Assembly: GCA_012931725.1 (NCBI GenBank)
Contig: CM022944.1
Span: 29,942,886-30,006,885, forward strand
Length of the DNA: 64,000 nucleotides
Source: Litsea cubeba
Taxonomy: Eukaryota; Streptophyta; Magnoliopsida; Laurales; Lauraceae
Direction of reading: 5' to 3'
The position numbers and the translations under genes are program-made. Each line of letters opens with the position of its first letter. Position 1 is the first letter of the stretch. This document shows, in pieces, positions 10,761 to 22,205 of the stretch. Under the pieces are notes generated by a model that saw nothing but the letters and a program-made list of their open reading frames with translations, made no database searches and was not told the DNA's origin.

Positions 10761-12594
10761 ATGCCTCCGAAAGTTAGGAAGGGCGTAGAGTCCTCAAGAG
10801 CAGCGCTCGATCTGCCACCACCGTCAACGGACGGCCCTCCTCAAGGGCGCTCCCACACGGTGCATGGCACGTCTGCAGGCGAGGGCCGCTTAGGCTCTCA
10901 GCTCTTTGTCGAGTTCCCACTCCAAGAGGGACTCGAGGCCTCGATCTCAGCAGAAGAAGTCATGCCACCCAGACGCGATGAGCGTCGGCATGAGCGTCCT
11001 CGGAAGGACAAAGCCGTGGCCGTAGGAGAGACGCGCCACGTTCAACCCCCTGCCACTGGAGGGGTTCTCGAAGCCCAAAACTGCTCTCCTCCAGAGGCAA
11101 GAGCAGCTGATTCGCGAGCTCCAGCAGCAGCTGAGGGCAGCGCAAACCGCCTCCTTAAGGCAGGTCTCTGAGCCTCAAGGGAAAAAGAGGGACGCCCCCA
11201 GCAGGGCAGCCCAGCCTCCCCGCAAGGATCCCAGAAACCATCTGGACCATAAACGGAACCAGATTCGTGACGAAGACTCGAGCAACAGCCGAAGTCCTCA
11301 TAGCCGCGATGGCCGAGCTCACAGCCATCGTAGCCCGAACCATTCCAAGCGAAAGCCCAGAGCTCAGACCCCAGAGAAGGACGATGAGCAGGAGCGATTC
11401 GATAAACGTGTCAGATTGGCTCTCCAGCACAACCTGGACGTGCGGGACCAGAAGCAGATCTGTGGTCACACTGATCTGGGGGGCTCACCCTTCACAAAAG
11501 AGATCGAGCACACCCCCTTGCCTAGAAAGTTCTCCGTCCCGCGGTTCGTCCCCTATGACGGACTGTCCGACCCATCCGCTCACCTCCGACACTTCTCTCA
11601 GAAGATGTCCATCTGGGGAAATGAGGGTCACCTGAACTGCAAAATCTTTTCCTCCAGTTTGGGTGACCTCCCCCTGAAGTGGTTCTGCTCTCTCCCAGAG
11701 AGGTTGGTGTCCAGTTGGAAGGAGCTCCAGCTCTCCTTCTTAAAGAAGTTCCAAGCTTACACCGTCGCCCCCAAGAAGGAAGGGGACCTCCTCGCCATGA
11801 GAATGAAACAGGGTGAGACCCTCGCCTTCTTCGCCCGGCGATTCTGGGCGGTCTACAGCCAGATCGAGGGCACTAGGGAGGAGATAACAATCTACGCCTT
11901 CCAGCATGCCCTGATCCCCGGCCACGACTTGCGGAAGGACTTGGCCGGGGACCCCCCAGAGTCCATGCCAGAGTTGATGTCCCGGGTAAAGCGCTTCATC
12001 GCCCAGGAGGAAGACAAGATCCGAGCCCGGGATCAGGATGGGCATCCGGAACCCGAGCACGAGAGCAACCAGCCTCGGCAGAGAGGCGGGGAGCCCTTCC
12101 AGAAGCAGGAGCCCAAGCAGGCTTGGGTCGCCAGTTCGGCGATGCCCACACCACCCAGGTCTGGGGGCAGCAGGAAGCCAAGGCCTCATGCCAGCGCCTA
12201 TCAAGGCATCAACGTCGTCTTCAGAGAGCCAATACACCAGATCATGAACAAAATAAAGGGTAAGCCGTTCTTCGAGTGGCCTCAGCCCTTGAGAAATGAG
12301 CCCACCAACGGCAGTCGAAGCAAACTCTACTGCTCCTACCACAAAGGTAAAGGGCACAAGACCGAGGAGTGCAACTCTCTGAAGTGGTACCTGGAGAGAC
12401 TCGCCGGCGAAGGCCACCTCCCAGAATTCGTCAAGACAGAAGATGCCGGCGGCAGCGGGGGCCGAGTTCACCAGAGCACGGCTCGGGACCCAGACAGCGA
12501 GGACTCCGAAAAGATCATTAACGTGATCCACCTGGCATCCTCGGTTCCCTCTCCCTCGTCTCGCGGAAGCTCGCATCGCACGGGAAGAAGGTGA
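10761..12594 (+). pseudogene. Ty3/gypsy-type gag, frame broken once
   Basis: The ATG at 10761 opens MPPKVRKGVESS in a proline- and arginine-rich leader (to 11171). A frame change then leads into the frame of 11416-12594. The second part has a gag capsid-like domain (about 11530-12010) with DGLSDPSAHLRHF, LPLKWFCSLPE and GETLAFFARRFWAVYSQIEG, the layout of the retrotransposon gag family. A C-terminal zinc-finger-like block follows (CSYHKGKGHKTEECNSLKWY) and then LAGEGHLPEFV. The stop at 12592-12594 is followed by non-coding DNA, not protease. Gag would package element RNA. Whether the one visible frameshift is real or a sequencing error cannot be told here. Confidence 0.82.
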
Positions 12595-12862
12595 TGGAAG
12601 CCGAGCTCGGACTGGCATCAAAAAAAAAAAAAAAAAAAAGAAGGCTCGCCGCGGCTGACCTGCGATCTCTTCTCTCAGACAAAAATCTCGGGGGAATCCA
12701 TCTCCCCCCACAACGATTAAGGCCACGGCCGAGGCCATGCTGAATCGGCAGACCCAGACAGGTTCCCCCTGATCGGCGCCGTCACTGGCCACGACCGGAT
12801 GAGCTTCCGTGACGCCTACAGAGACTGCCGCCGAGTCCCACTTCACAAGCCCGACGGTCTCC
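12595..12862 (+). other. Gag-pol junction scar with A20 run
   Basis: Non-coding stretch with a 20-base A run (12620-12639), then GC-rich sequence full of GGCCGAG words. It sits where protease and RT should be. I see no protein homology. Confidence 0.55.
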
Positions 12863-13262
12863 CACCTCGGCAACACCTCTCCGGCCTGCGGGATGGAAGC
12901 AGTCAATTCCTTTAGAGATCGGCCTTCTCGCAGAGCTGATCGACCAAGGCCGAAGTAAGACAAACCTGGCAAAGGAGCTGGAGCTGGCGGACAAGCGCCA
13001 AGGAACAATAGCCCTGCGTCTGACCGATTATCGACAGCTGTTAGCCAGAGCGTGCAATCAAAATGTCTAAGTGAGGTTCTCCCTGGGAGAGCCGATTCTC
13101 AAGGAGACCCCACCAGCTGACAGCCAAACAAAGGAAGGCCGGCCCCGAGCTGGCATGGCCCGTTCAGGGTGGTCTCACAGGCAAGCCACTGCCGAGATCG
13201 TGGAATGCGTCCTGCCTAAAGAAATTCTGTTTCTAAAAAATGTAGCAAGTCTCGATCAATGA
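12863..13262 (+). pseudogene. Remnant of the integrase C-terminal end of pol
   Basis: Conceptual reading across one frame change and one stop gives GMEAV, then LEIGLLAELIDQGRSKTNLA, then KELELADKRQGTIALRL and TDYRQLLARACNQNV. These match the tail of Tat-type gypsy integrases (conserved GxEAVIPLEIGLPS, ELDLLDEKR, YNxxVRxR). The stop after NQNV is followed by VRFSLGEPILK, consistent with the F-x-x-G-D-L-V-L-R motif in decayed form. This shows that an ancestor had a full pol and lost most of it by internal deletion. Confidence 0.65.
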
Positions 13263-13316
13263 AAGTGCCTTTTGCCCTGTCGTCAAATCTGTGTCATCTC
13301 TCCTCACATGACTTCG

Positions 13317-14285
13317 GCAACTCCGGGTCTACCGCCCTGGAAAAGGCCTCGAGTCCAAACTCGGTCGTTTCCTAATGCTCCGGGTCCACCGCCCTGGAAA
13401 AGGCCTCGAGTCCAAACTCGGCCGTTTCCTAAGCTCCGGGTCCACCGCCCTGGAAAAGGCCTCGAGTCCAAACTCGGTCATTTCCTAAAGCTCCGGGTCC
13501 ACCTCCCTGGAAAAGGCCTCGAGTCCAAACTCGGTCGTTTCCTAAAGCTCCGGGTCCACCGCCCTGGAAAAGGCCTTGAGTCTAAACTCGGTCGTTTCCT
13601 AAAGCTCCGGGTCCACCGCCCTGGAAAAGGCCTCGAGTCCAAACTCGGTCGTTTCCTAAAGCTCCGGGTCCACCGCCCTAGAAAAGGCATCGAGTCCAAA
13701 CTCGGTCGTTTCCTAAAGCTCCGGGTCCACCGCCCTAGAAAAGGCCCCGAGTCCAAACTCGGTCGTTTCCTAAAGCTCCGGGTCCACCGCCCTGGAAAAG
13801 GCCCGAGTCCAAACTCGGTCGTTTCCTAAAGCTCCGGGTCCACCGCCCTGGAAAAGGCCTCGAGTCCAAACTCGGTCGTTTCCTAAGCTCCGGGTCCACC
13901 GCCCAGGAAAAAGGCCTCGAGTCCAAACTCGGTCGTTTCCTAAAGCTCCGGGTCCACCACCCTGGAAAAGGCCTCGAGTCCAAACTCGGTCGTTTCCTAA
14001 AGCTCCGGGTCCATCGCCCTGGAAAAGGCCTCGAGTTCAAACCCGGTCGTTCCTAAAGCTCCGGGTCCATCGCCCTGGAAAAGGCCTCGAGTCCAAACTC
14101 GGTCGTTTCCTAAAGCTCCGGGTCCATCGCCCTGGAAAAGGCCTCGAGTCCAAACTCGGTCATTTCCTAAAGCTCCGGGTCTACCGCCCTCGAAAAGGCC
14201 TCGAGTCCAGGCTCGGTCGTTTCCTAAAGCTCCGGGTCCTGGGCCCTGGAGAAGGCCTCGAGTTCGGACACTCGGCCGGATTCCT
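13317..14285. repeat. 57-bp tandem repeat array, about 17 copies
   Basis: The unit begins CTCCGGGTCCACCGCCCTGG, has CTCGAGTCCAAACTCGG in the middle and ends TTTCCTAAAG. I counted 17 occurrences of CCGGGTC at regular spacing between about 13323 and 14235. Some units are 56 bp through single-base loss. Each unit has a short stem (CGAGT...ACTCG). Because 57 is a multiple of three, several units stay open in one frame on both strands; this is periodicity, not evidence of a protein. Tandem arrays between pol and the 3' LTR are known in Tat/Ogre/Retand elements. Confidence 0.92.
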
Positions 14286-15633
14286 AAATCAGGTTTTTTA
14301 CACCCCTCAAAGATCATTGCCGAGCTCACGCTTCCACAGCCGAGACCAACGGAATGATGACTCCACTTCGGCACAAGAAAGCTCGTCTCGGCCAAAGCCA
14401 GCCATTTCGGCCAAGGACAGCTTTTCAGAGAGAGAGCTGTGCCAGCACTCAAACACCCAAAAATGCAAGTATTCCAGAACAGTGCAAAGAAAAAAAAAGA
14501 GAAAAAGAACTCAAAAGCATTGTACGCAGTTTGGGTGATCACAGAATTCCTCCTCCTTATTTATTGTAATTGCTTCATTACATGGACTACAGACATGAAA
14601 CAAAATACACAGAAAGGCTCGTGGCCCTCCGAAGACCCAAAAGAAAGCAGGCTTTGAGGCTACTCTTCACCGACACCGCCCGCCGACCGGAAACCTCCGG
14701 CGGAAAGGCTTGTTGCATCCTGCCCCGAGGTCTTGATATCCCACAAGAAGGAGGGTCTGCGGCGTGATTCAGAACCGCCCCCTAGGACGAAGCAGGACCC
14801 CCAGGCGCCCGGTGCCAGGAGCTCTGCAACACGCTTTGGCTGGTCAGACCAAAGTTTGCAAACAAGAGCCCCCTCCTGGGGTGTTTCTAGTCCTACCCTC
14901 CGCCCAGAACCTTGCGGAATGACGACAAGGCCGCCGAGCGCAGGGGGCGCCACCAACCCACGGCTGCAAAGATTCCCATGCAACCGCACCAGGGAAGGCT
15001 GGCCGTAGACCCGCGTTTAGAGAGCGCGTGGCCTACGAGGACCATCTTCAGAGAGCGCGCAGACTGCGGCAGGCCTTCCCCCTCGGAGGAAGCATCACCT
15101 AGCACAGGAGTTCCGCCTAGGTCAAGAGCCCATGAAGATCTATTAAGCATGGCTGCCAGGTTGTTTGAATATCCCGGTTCCCTCGTCCCTTCCATGGCAA
15201 GCCTGCCACTCCTATTTATAGGAAGAGCGGGGGGCCCGATCTTCGAGGGAAATTATGAGGTGAGGTCTCTCACGTCTTGCGTGGCGTGCTAGACTTCCCC
15301 CATACTGACCAGCGGCTCCGATGATACCATGTGGAGCCATCCCCTCGTTCCCCTCAACGGTCGCATCACCATGCCGACTGCTGTACAAGATCGCCCCAGA
15401 TACGGAGTATCGTCGCAAGCACCCAAGAAGATAGCTCGGCACTCAATTCTAACGTCCCACCACAGAAAGCACCATGCCGAGCTCAAGCACAGAAGTACCG
15501 AGAGACAGAAGCAAAAGGACGAGTGGTCAAAGAAACTTTCAATTGCATTAAAATCCTTGTCATTACATTGTGCAGCAAATACAATTGAAGGAAATTACAA
15601 AAAGCATAAAGCAGAGAAGCGAATGTCCCGAGG
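14286..15633. other. Spacer between tandem array and antisense gene
   Basis: About 1.3 kb of GC-rich sequence rich in GCCGAG/CTCGGC words, with many short overlapping frames on both strands and no recognisable domain. It probably includes the 3' untranslated region of the antisense gene (read leftward). Confidence 0.5.
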
Positions 15634-17694
15634 TCATGCCCGGTCGGACCCGCGGGCTGCAGCATCAGAAACTTCCAGAGCAGTAGAAGCCGGCGTCGGG
15701 AATGGGTACGGGGGAGGCTCCCGGAAGGAAGGGTGGTCCTCAGAAGCCCCGGCCTCCTTCAGGCCGGCGCGCCATCCTTTCACCCAGGCCTTATCCCTCA
15801 CGACGAGGACCCTTTCCTTGTAATGGGCGGTGACCTGCGCTCTGGCGTCCTCGAAGGCAGCATCGCACTCCGACTCGAGTTTCGCATCGGCTTCATCCGC
15901 CCTCTTGGATTCGGCCTGAAGCAGGGCCGCATAGTCATCTTCCATCTTCGATATGGAAACCTCGAGCTCGGCCAACCTAGCTCTCTCCACCTCGGCTTCC
16001 CCCCTCGCCTGCTCAAGCTTCGCCGCGTATTCTCCCTCCACCCTGGCTAGTTTCTAGGTGACGACATCCAGAGACTCTTGCAAGCCGTTCTTCTCCACGG
16101 TCAGCTCGGCAGCATCCATGCTGTATCTGCAGATCCTGTCAGCTACAGCCATGGTCTTCTGTGCCGCCTGTGAAAGAAACGGGGTATACGCGTTAGCTCC
16201 GGAGGTCAGAGGTGCCAGACCGCCGGATTGGCGAAAAGAAATGCAGAAAAGACTTACCGTGAAGTTAGACTGCAGCATTGACAGAATTAGCTTCTGGTCG
16301 CTGTACTTGTCCAGCTGCTCCATGTCCCGAGGTAGGGCGCAGGCTCGCCCCAGGGCCTCGAGGACCTGTGGATCAATCCTGTGAAGGACGCGATCCTCCA
16401 TCGTCATCGGTCTCCCCGGCCCAAGCATAAAGCTCGGCTCCCATAACGGCGGCCCCTGGGGCAACGAGGCAGCGGCCGAGCTGGGACCTGCATCGGTTCT
16501 CGGCATCTTCAGCGGCCGAGCCCCCTCCTGCTCAACTTCGGCCGGAGGCGAACGTACTTCTAGACCAATGGGGCTAGGGGGTGCGGGAACTTCTGCAGCA
16601 GCTGCAGGGGAATTCATTCGAACACTCGAAGGAGGCTCAGGGGAATTCAGATTCACAGACCCATGGGGGGCTCGGGCATCCTCCTCTCCGAGCGCCAAGG
16701 CCTCGAGGTCCTCGAAAGACAAGCGCCTGGCGTGCCTCATCTCGGAACTTGGCGAAGGAGATCGGGCAGCCCGACTCGACTCCCTTCTCGGGACCTGGAG
16801 AGGTCTCGATCCCGACGTAGAAGCAAGAACACCAGACGTGGCCCTAACGTCAGACGACGCCCGCGAAGGCTCCTCTACAGCCTCCGGACTGGCCTGTTCC
16901 TGCCCGACTTCGGGACCTACACCTTCGCCCTGGATCGGCTCTACGGTGCCCCGTAGATACCCACGGTATCTCTGCTGGTACCCTAGCAGCGACCAAGCCG
17001 CCCTGCCGTCATGGCCACTGTACCGCTTTACTAGGCGGAGCCAGGCCTCGTTCCTCTTCCAGATGTAGCGGGCGGCCCGTTTTCTCTCCTTCAAAGCTGC
17101 AACAATCAGAAGCGTTAGCGCGGCAGAGCAAAAAGAAACAACATAAAAAATAGAGAGAAGGTATTTACTTGGAATGGTCCCGAAGTGGCGAGGGACTTGG
17201 TAGCCTCTGTCGGTGTCGGCCACCCCGAACTCCCAGTTTCCCGAGACATACAGGAGATCGTCCCCGGCATACTTGCTTGAATCCTCCAAGTATCGGACAA
17301 AGCCGTCCCGGCCTGGCTTTGCCCGGAGATAATAAGCATCTCCGGACTTGCATATATCATATACGTCCTCGATATCGAAGACGCCGAGGTCAATGCCCAA
17401 AACCTCATTTAACCTAGCCGTGCCCATCACAATCTTGAAAGCATTGGGTAGCAGCTGGCAAGGGCAGAGGCGCCATTGACTGAGACATCTCCTGAGAAGG
17501 GGGTGAAGGGGAAAACGGACCCCACCTTCTATCACGGCCACTAGAGGAAACGGCATCCAACCCCCCGAGAAGTCGCGAAGGTTGATGCCGTTGGGATCCT
17601 CGCCCCTAACTTGGACGTCAGCAGGGACCCCAAAGGCCGACCTAAAGCCCTCGATCGCCGCCTCGCCCTCTAACCAGTGGCTATAGATTCCCAT
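15634..17694 (-). CDS. Antisense, intron-containing 'putative gypsy-type transposon' ORF with one premature stop
   Basis: Transcribed opposite to gag. The start is the ATG at 17694 (MGIYSHWLEGEAAIEG), two bases after a splice acceptor. Introns by eye: 17756-17697 (5' UTR), 17168-17097 and 16257-16168, each with GT and AG ends. Spliced coding exons 17694-17169, 17096-16258 and 16167-15634 total 633 codons including the stop, all in one frame except for a TAG at 16056-16054. The N-terminal half has FPLHPLLRRCL, LPNAFKIVMG and LYVSGNWEFG, like the plant 'putative gypsy type transposon' domain. The middle is Ser/Pro-rich and low in complexity. The C-terminal part beyond the TAG is a charged coiled coil (EGEYAAKLEQARGEAEVERA). 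Similar antisense ORFs occur in Tat-type elements; their role is not established. Confidence 0.7.
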
Positions 17695-17756
17695 TTCTAC
17701 CCCAATCCAAAGACAGAGAAACCCACAGAAGAAGAAGCAGGGCAGAAGGAACTTAC

Positions 17757-18238
17757 GGGAGCAAGACGATGACAATGAGCAGCAAAGAGACACGACCTCA
17801 GCAGCACACCACTTCTCAGACGAGGTTCCCTGGCAGCAGCTTATTCTCCTTTGATTCAGATGGCGACGGAGAAGAAGACGAACCTCGATTGCCCTATATA
17901 TATCGCCAAAAGGCCCCCCTCCCTTTCCAGAAGACCTAGTTGGGCGCGCCAAAGGGGCATCTCCTAGAGCTCCGCGCGAATCGTTTCAAACATTGATTGC
18001 GTCCCTGACAGAACGGCGCGCATGATCTCGAGAAGATAGACGACTAACCAGAGGACGACACGCAGGGCCGTCAACCTGTCTCCAGCATTGAATAAGGGAC
18101 GCCAATTATTGCCTCGAGTATCCAAAGCGACCGTGAATCAGGGCCGAGAGGGACTTCCTCCACTGGGTAAGCACCATCACATAGCTCCCGACCTCACGGC
18201 ACTGACGATCTCCGCAAGATCAGGAGCTAGGGGGCAAT
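17757..18238. promoter_or_regulatory. Divergent leader: antisense promoter region and 3' purine tract
   Basis: Lies between the antisense gene and the 3' LTR. TATATATCG/CCTATATATA at about 17894-17903 is a TATA-like site placed to drive leftward transcription. The right end has GGAGCTAGGGGGCAAT (18223-18238), the purine-rich primer for the 3' LTR. Confidence 0.45.
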
Positions 18239-19120
18239 TGTGTGGGGAGATTTTCAGAGCACCGGATTAAGCTAATCCCAGCCATCAGATGAGACTAAGC
18301 ACTCTCACGTGCCAGCCGCGTGCTACCCACGTGGTACCAGACTCACCTCGGCTAGCGAGGCAGAGGCCTCGACCGAAGTCAGACAGCTCCACGCCACTAG
18401 CGCCGAGCTCAGCCGCCCCCTGCGTCTCCATCTCGGCTGAGAACTCCACCTCGGCTGAAGGAGCCGAGACGAGAGCCGAAGCAAGAAAAGACCTCCACTC
18501 GCACCCCTCACGTCGCCAGGCACGTGAAGGAACAGAGGTACGAACTGGAAAGACAGATGCGACATCCATCCGTCCACAATCTTCGCCGGATCACTGACAA
18601 GGCGGCGTCCAGCGGCTGAAGCTACATCAGGGCAAGGCCCGAGGGCAGATCCGATGCTGCTCCTACCGCCAAAAGCACCCAACACGATCTGGCCCAACAA
18701 GACGCGCATTTAATGCATTGTGGGCTGATCCGACTGACATTAAATGTAGGGTGGGCTGGATTGGACCGCATTTATTACTTTGCGGGCCTATCATGACTCC
18801 CAGTCAAATCACGGGACACACACCAAGGTGTCCTCCAAAAATACAAGCCAAGCTTCTATAAATATAATCCCATACCACATGCAAGGTACGCACAATTTCA
18901 TACACAGAGCCGTTACTCTGTCTCTCTTCTTCCTCTCCTTCCATTGTTCCAGTTCCTACACCGACTTTGGCATCGAAGAGCCTTGTGCCGCCCAGGCCAG
19001 GGTCCTCTGACCGTGTGTTCTTCCCTTTCAGGCTTTCGGACGGCACCCAGTCATCACCACCATTGGATAAGTCCTCTAAGGCTCCCCAGTTATTGTGGGT
19101 CATTATTTTCTGCACCTACA
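18239..19120 (+). repeat. 3' LTR of the gag-only element
   Basis: Direct copy of 9810-10690 with the TATAAATA box at 18857-18864. Ends CACCTACA at 19120, followed by TSD GGTAA. Confidence 0.9.
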
Positions 19121-19126
19121 GGTAAG

Positions 19127-19640
19127 GTATCTATAGATGACAAGCTCAGAAGGGCCTAGCTAGATTCAGTCAATTTCAGATACTTTTGCTATGTGTGGGA
19201 AAGATCTAGCGTCTATTATTCACTTGTTTATTCATTGTGAGTTTGTTGCATCACTATCGAGAGATCTTTTGAAAGTAAGTGGTCTTTTATGGTGTTTTCC
19301 AGAAAACATAAGTAATATTGTAGAAGCATGGAGGAAGAAGCCTTTCCATGGTTACAATTTTGGTGCTATAGTAGCTTATTCCTTTTGCTATTATGCAGAC
19401 CATTTGAAAGAAAAAAATTAGAGAAGTTTCAATTTTCTGTGGTGGCATCTTTTGAGGACATTCTATTGGCTGTGGTTTTGAGAATTAGCAAATGGGCAGT
19501 GCTACATCAGGAGGTAGAGAATTTGTGTTTGGATAACACTTTGTACTGGGCAGAGTGCATGGTGTGTGGTCATGCTAAGACAAGGTTGTCCTCCTTTAGA
19601 AGGTATTCACAAATTTATTGTGGATGAGGTAGGTAGGGTA
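19127..19640 (+). pseudogene. LINE (non-LTR retrotransposon) 3' remnant, zf-RVT region
   Basis: Conceptual frames give SIDDKLRRA, then CGKDLASIIHLFIHCEFVAS and LLKVSGLLWCFPENI, which match the C-x2-C...H-x4-HC zinc-binding region that follows RT in plant LINEs. A second frame (19409-19627) carries SFEDILLAVVLRISKWAVL, the usual downstream helix. The upstream RT and endonuclease are missing, and a frameshift near 19400 separates the two pieces. Confidence 0.65.
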
Positions 19641-20880
19641 AGCCGGGTCCGCGGGCATAGGTGTTCTTTGCAACAACTAAGAAGAGGTTTTGGTTGTCTT
19701 TTGCAAGTCGGTTGGACATTCTTGCTAATTTAGAGGCTCCAAGGATTTATGTCCCCTCTTTCATGAAAGTACTCCTGTGCAAAGTGACTTTTTCAATGTT
19801 ATCCATCTTAGATTTCTAATCTAGTTAAGGGTCCTTGGAAGTTCCACTACAATTTTTAAGGAGATCACTCACTTAACATGTTGTAATCAATGGTTTTTCG
19901 TTGTTTCACTCGGTCTGCAAATGATTTTGAGGATTTGTTGGCTAAACAATTGAACATTTTGTGGGTACTTTGATTTTATCCAGCTCGGCCCATATCCAAT
20001 TTCATTCCATGACAAAAGCCATTTTTCTAAATTTTCTTTAACTAGGAGGACTTGCATGCAAAAAGAACAGAAAATTCTCTTTTAAAACCCAAAACGGCAA
20101 AACCACCAAATCTCTCCTTCCCATATTCCCTTTTAGCAGAGTCTTCTTCCCTCCATCTCTTCTTCCTTCCAATCCCTCTTCCAAATCAAGAGAACGATGA
20201 CTTGCAGTTGGGGTCTTGGAGTTCCTTCATCATTTTCATGTTTCATTTCACCTTCTTTCTAGCTTCATCTCCCTACACATCTCTTTGGTAAGGTATGCTT
20301 CTCTACTTCTTCTTCTTGCTTCCAAATGATGATTAGAGGTCTCTTAGGTTGTATGCATTCTCCTTGCAATTCATTTCATTCATTTGATTTGTAGGAATTG
20401 GGTGATTTCATCTTCTTTAACCATTATCTCTTCCCATACATCTCCATCTTCTTTATTGGTAAGAAATTCCCTTTTATCATTCCCTTCTTGTTTAATCATG
20501 GCTAATGGTTAATAGAACCCAATTTAATTTCATGCATGCTAATTAGCTTTCATTCATTGCATTCAACATTGTAGAGATTTGTAGAGAGCTTGTATATTTG
20601 GGAGTTTTGGTTAATTGAGTCAAAGAAGAGGGTATTGAGTTGAAAAGCACCAAATGAGGCAAGTAATGAGCAATTATTAATGTATGCATGTGATTTATCC
20701 TTGATTGGATTATGAGATTCAATTGTGTATTTAGATTCAGCCTCTTTTCTCCAATTTGATTTATTTTGAAAATGGGTTCTTGTAAGGCGTTAATGCAGAA
20801 TGTAATTGGATGGACTTATGGATTTTGCGAGCACTTTGGAGGCTCTTTTTGTCCCGGTTTATGCCTTATAAAGATTTGTT
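19641..20880 (+). other. Non-coding; left part of a probable LTR
   Basis: Pyrimidine-rich sequence (20120-20480) with several GGTAAG words, then GAGGCAAGTA at 20656-20665 followed by an AATTATTAATGTATGCATGTG block. That block is shared in diverged form with 27.4 kb and (minus strand) 52.8 kb, both next to palindrome clusters. No protein. Confidence 0.4.
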
Positions 20881-21870
20881 TTAGGTATGGTGAATAGACC
20901 CCATAAAACAGAGCATTTCAGCTCAGTTTATGCATGCAGAATGGGTACAACGCGCTGCCCGCTCAACCCGAGCTACCTGGCCGCTCGGGCGGGTCAGTTT
21001 GTGCCTAGGAAATTGGACAGAATGATCCCCGCTCGAGCAGAGCATTGGGCCCACTCAAGCGGACCGGCCCACTGGGCACCTCAGTGTTCACTTCGAATGG
21101 CAATAACTTTTGATTCAACCGTCAAATTTTGGAGGTCCATATACCATTGAAAAGTTCTCGAAGCGTAGAATTCAGTAGTCCATATATCCTAATGATTAGT
21201 GGGTGGGGAGAGAATGTGGATATTTGGATCAGTGAACAGGACCCTATCTCTTCTAGAAAAAATGAGTTTGAACCTAGGATCCTATTGGAACCCATTGACT
21301 ATTTATGGAGTTAACTCCACTTCAAAAGGGTCTAAATCCTTCATAATCAATCCTTGAAGATGATTGTAACACAAACACTAAACCAACACCGTTATAGGAT
21401 ATGGAATGACCTTGTAGGGCCCTAGAAATTGTAGCCTTGATTGTGTAATATAGACCAATGGTATTGCTAAGTATGATCACATGAGGGCTCATTGGGGCTA
21501 AGATCACCTCATGTGCTTTAAGCATCTAGCACTTCATCATGGTGTTGATTTAGGGATTTCAATGTACCTCACACACACAAAGTGATACCAATGAAACGTA
21601 GCACGTGCATCGAATCACCTAAAATTACATCGTCGTGGATGGTTAGAGACGGCGGGCAATTAGATTAGGTTTGTCTAGTAAATCGCCTTGACTCTATTAA
21701 TCGAATTTGCTTTTGCATATTAGAAATAGGGTTAAGTAGGAAAACATGAGTCACAAAGTTGACCACAGGTGGACATTTAATGTAAAAAAGTATGTTGTTG
21801 TTAAAGATTTGTCTAAGTGGTGGCTAAATACCGACTCTTTCTTTACTTGTACAGCGGGGTCTTCCTATTT
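20881..21870 (+). mobile_element. Probable gypsy-like LTR fragment with CCGCTCGAGCGG-like motifs
   Basis: Four degenerate copies of a self-complementary 12-mer lie at 20957-21065 (for example CCGCTCGGGCGG and CCCGCTCGAGCAG). They are followed by the block CAATAACTTTTGATTCAACCG (21100-21121), which reads like the leader of Tekay/Del-like LTRs. I could not find TG...CA ends or a TSD, so the extent is approximate. Confidence 0.35.
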
Positions 21871-22158
21871 TTCGACCAATATACATGCTTTCCTTTAAGA
21901 GAAAAAAAAAAAAAAAAAAAACCGACTCTTATTATATTTTAGTCAGAGAGGTTATTTCAGATCTTGATATGTTTCTAGGGATGCTTGCAGTAGGATACTC
22001 TTATTCCTTTTGGAGCATTACCTCTGCATCCCCTGATGTGTTTTCTCTTATTGTTCGGGGTGAGATTATCATGAATTTCATGATGATGCAGATATATATC
22101 CAAACCCTTCATTTTTTATTTTTTTTTTACCTATAAATTTTATGCAATTGAAAGCTTC

Positions 22159-22164
22159 TTTATT
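22159..22164 (-). terminator. Polyadenylation signal of the beta-glucosidase gene
   Basis: AATAAA on the minus strand, about 42 nt past the stop codon of the GH1 gene. It is a good near-upstream element, with T-rich DNA beyond. Confidence 0.6.
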
Positions 22165-22205
22165 ACACAAACAATGACCTTTAGGTATATAAAAAACCAT
22201 AGATG

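Larger units (their letters stand above)
9810..19120 (+). mobile_element. Non-autonomous gag-only Ty3/gypsy-type element with antisense gene (TR-GAG-like)
   Basis: Two LTRs of about 881 and 882 bp with TG...CA ends, TSD GGTAA on both sides (9805-9809, 19121-19125), a primer-binding site at 10693 and a purine tract at about 18226-18238. The interior is gag, an integrase C-terminal remnant, a 57-bp tandem array, a spacer, and a divergent gene on the opposite strand. Protease, RT, RNase H and the integrase core are absent. The gag type, zinc-finger style and antisense ORF resemble the Tat/Retand/RIRE2-like branch. By eye the LTRs differ at about 17 positions, so the insertion is fairly recent. 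Mobility would depend on enzymes from a related element. Confidence 0.85.

Noticed and set aside
11740..13008. 422-codon antisense frame over gag
   Set aside because: Shadow of the GC-rich gag coding frame with a poly-Phe run from the A20 tract; no family resemblance.
13272..13829. 185-codon repeat protein over the 57-bp array
   Set aside because: Openness follows from a 57-bp period free of stops; the opposite strand is equally open, and some 56-bp units break the frame.
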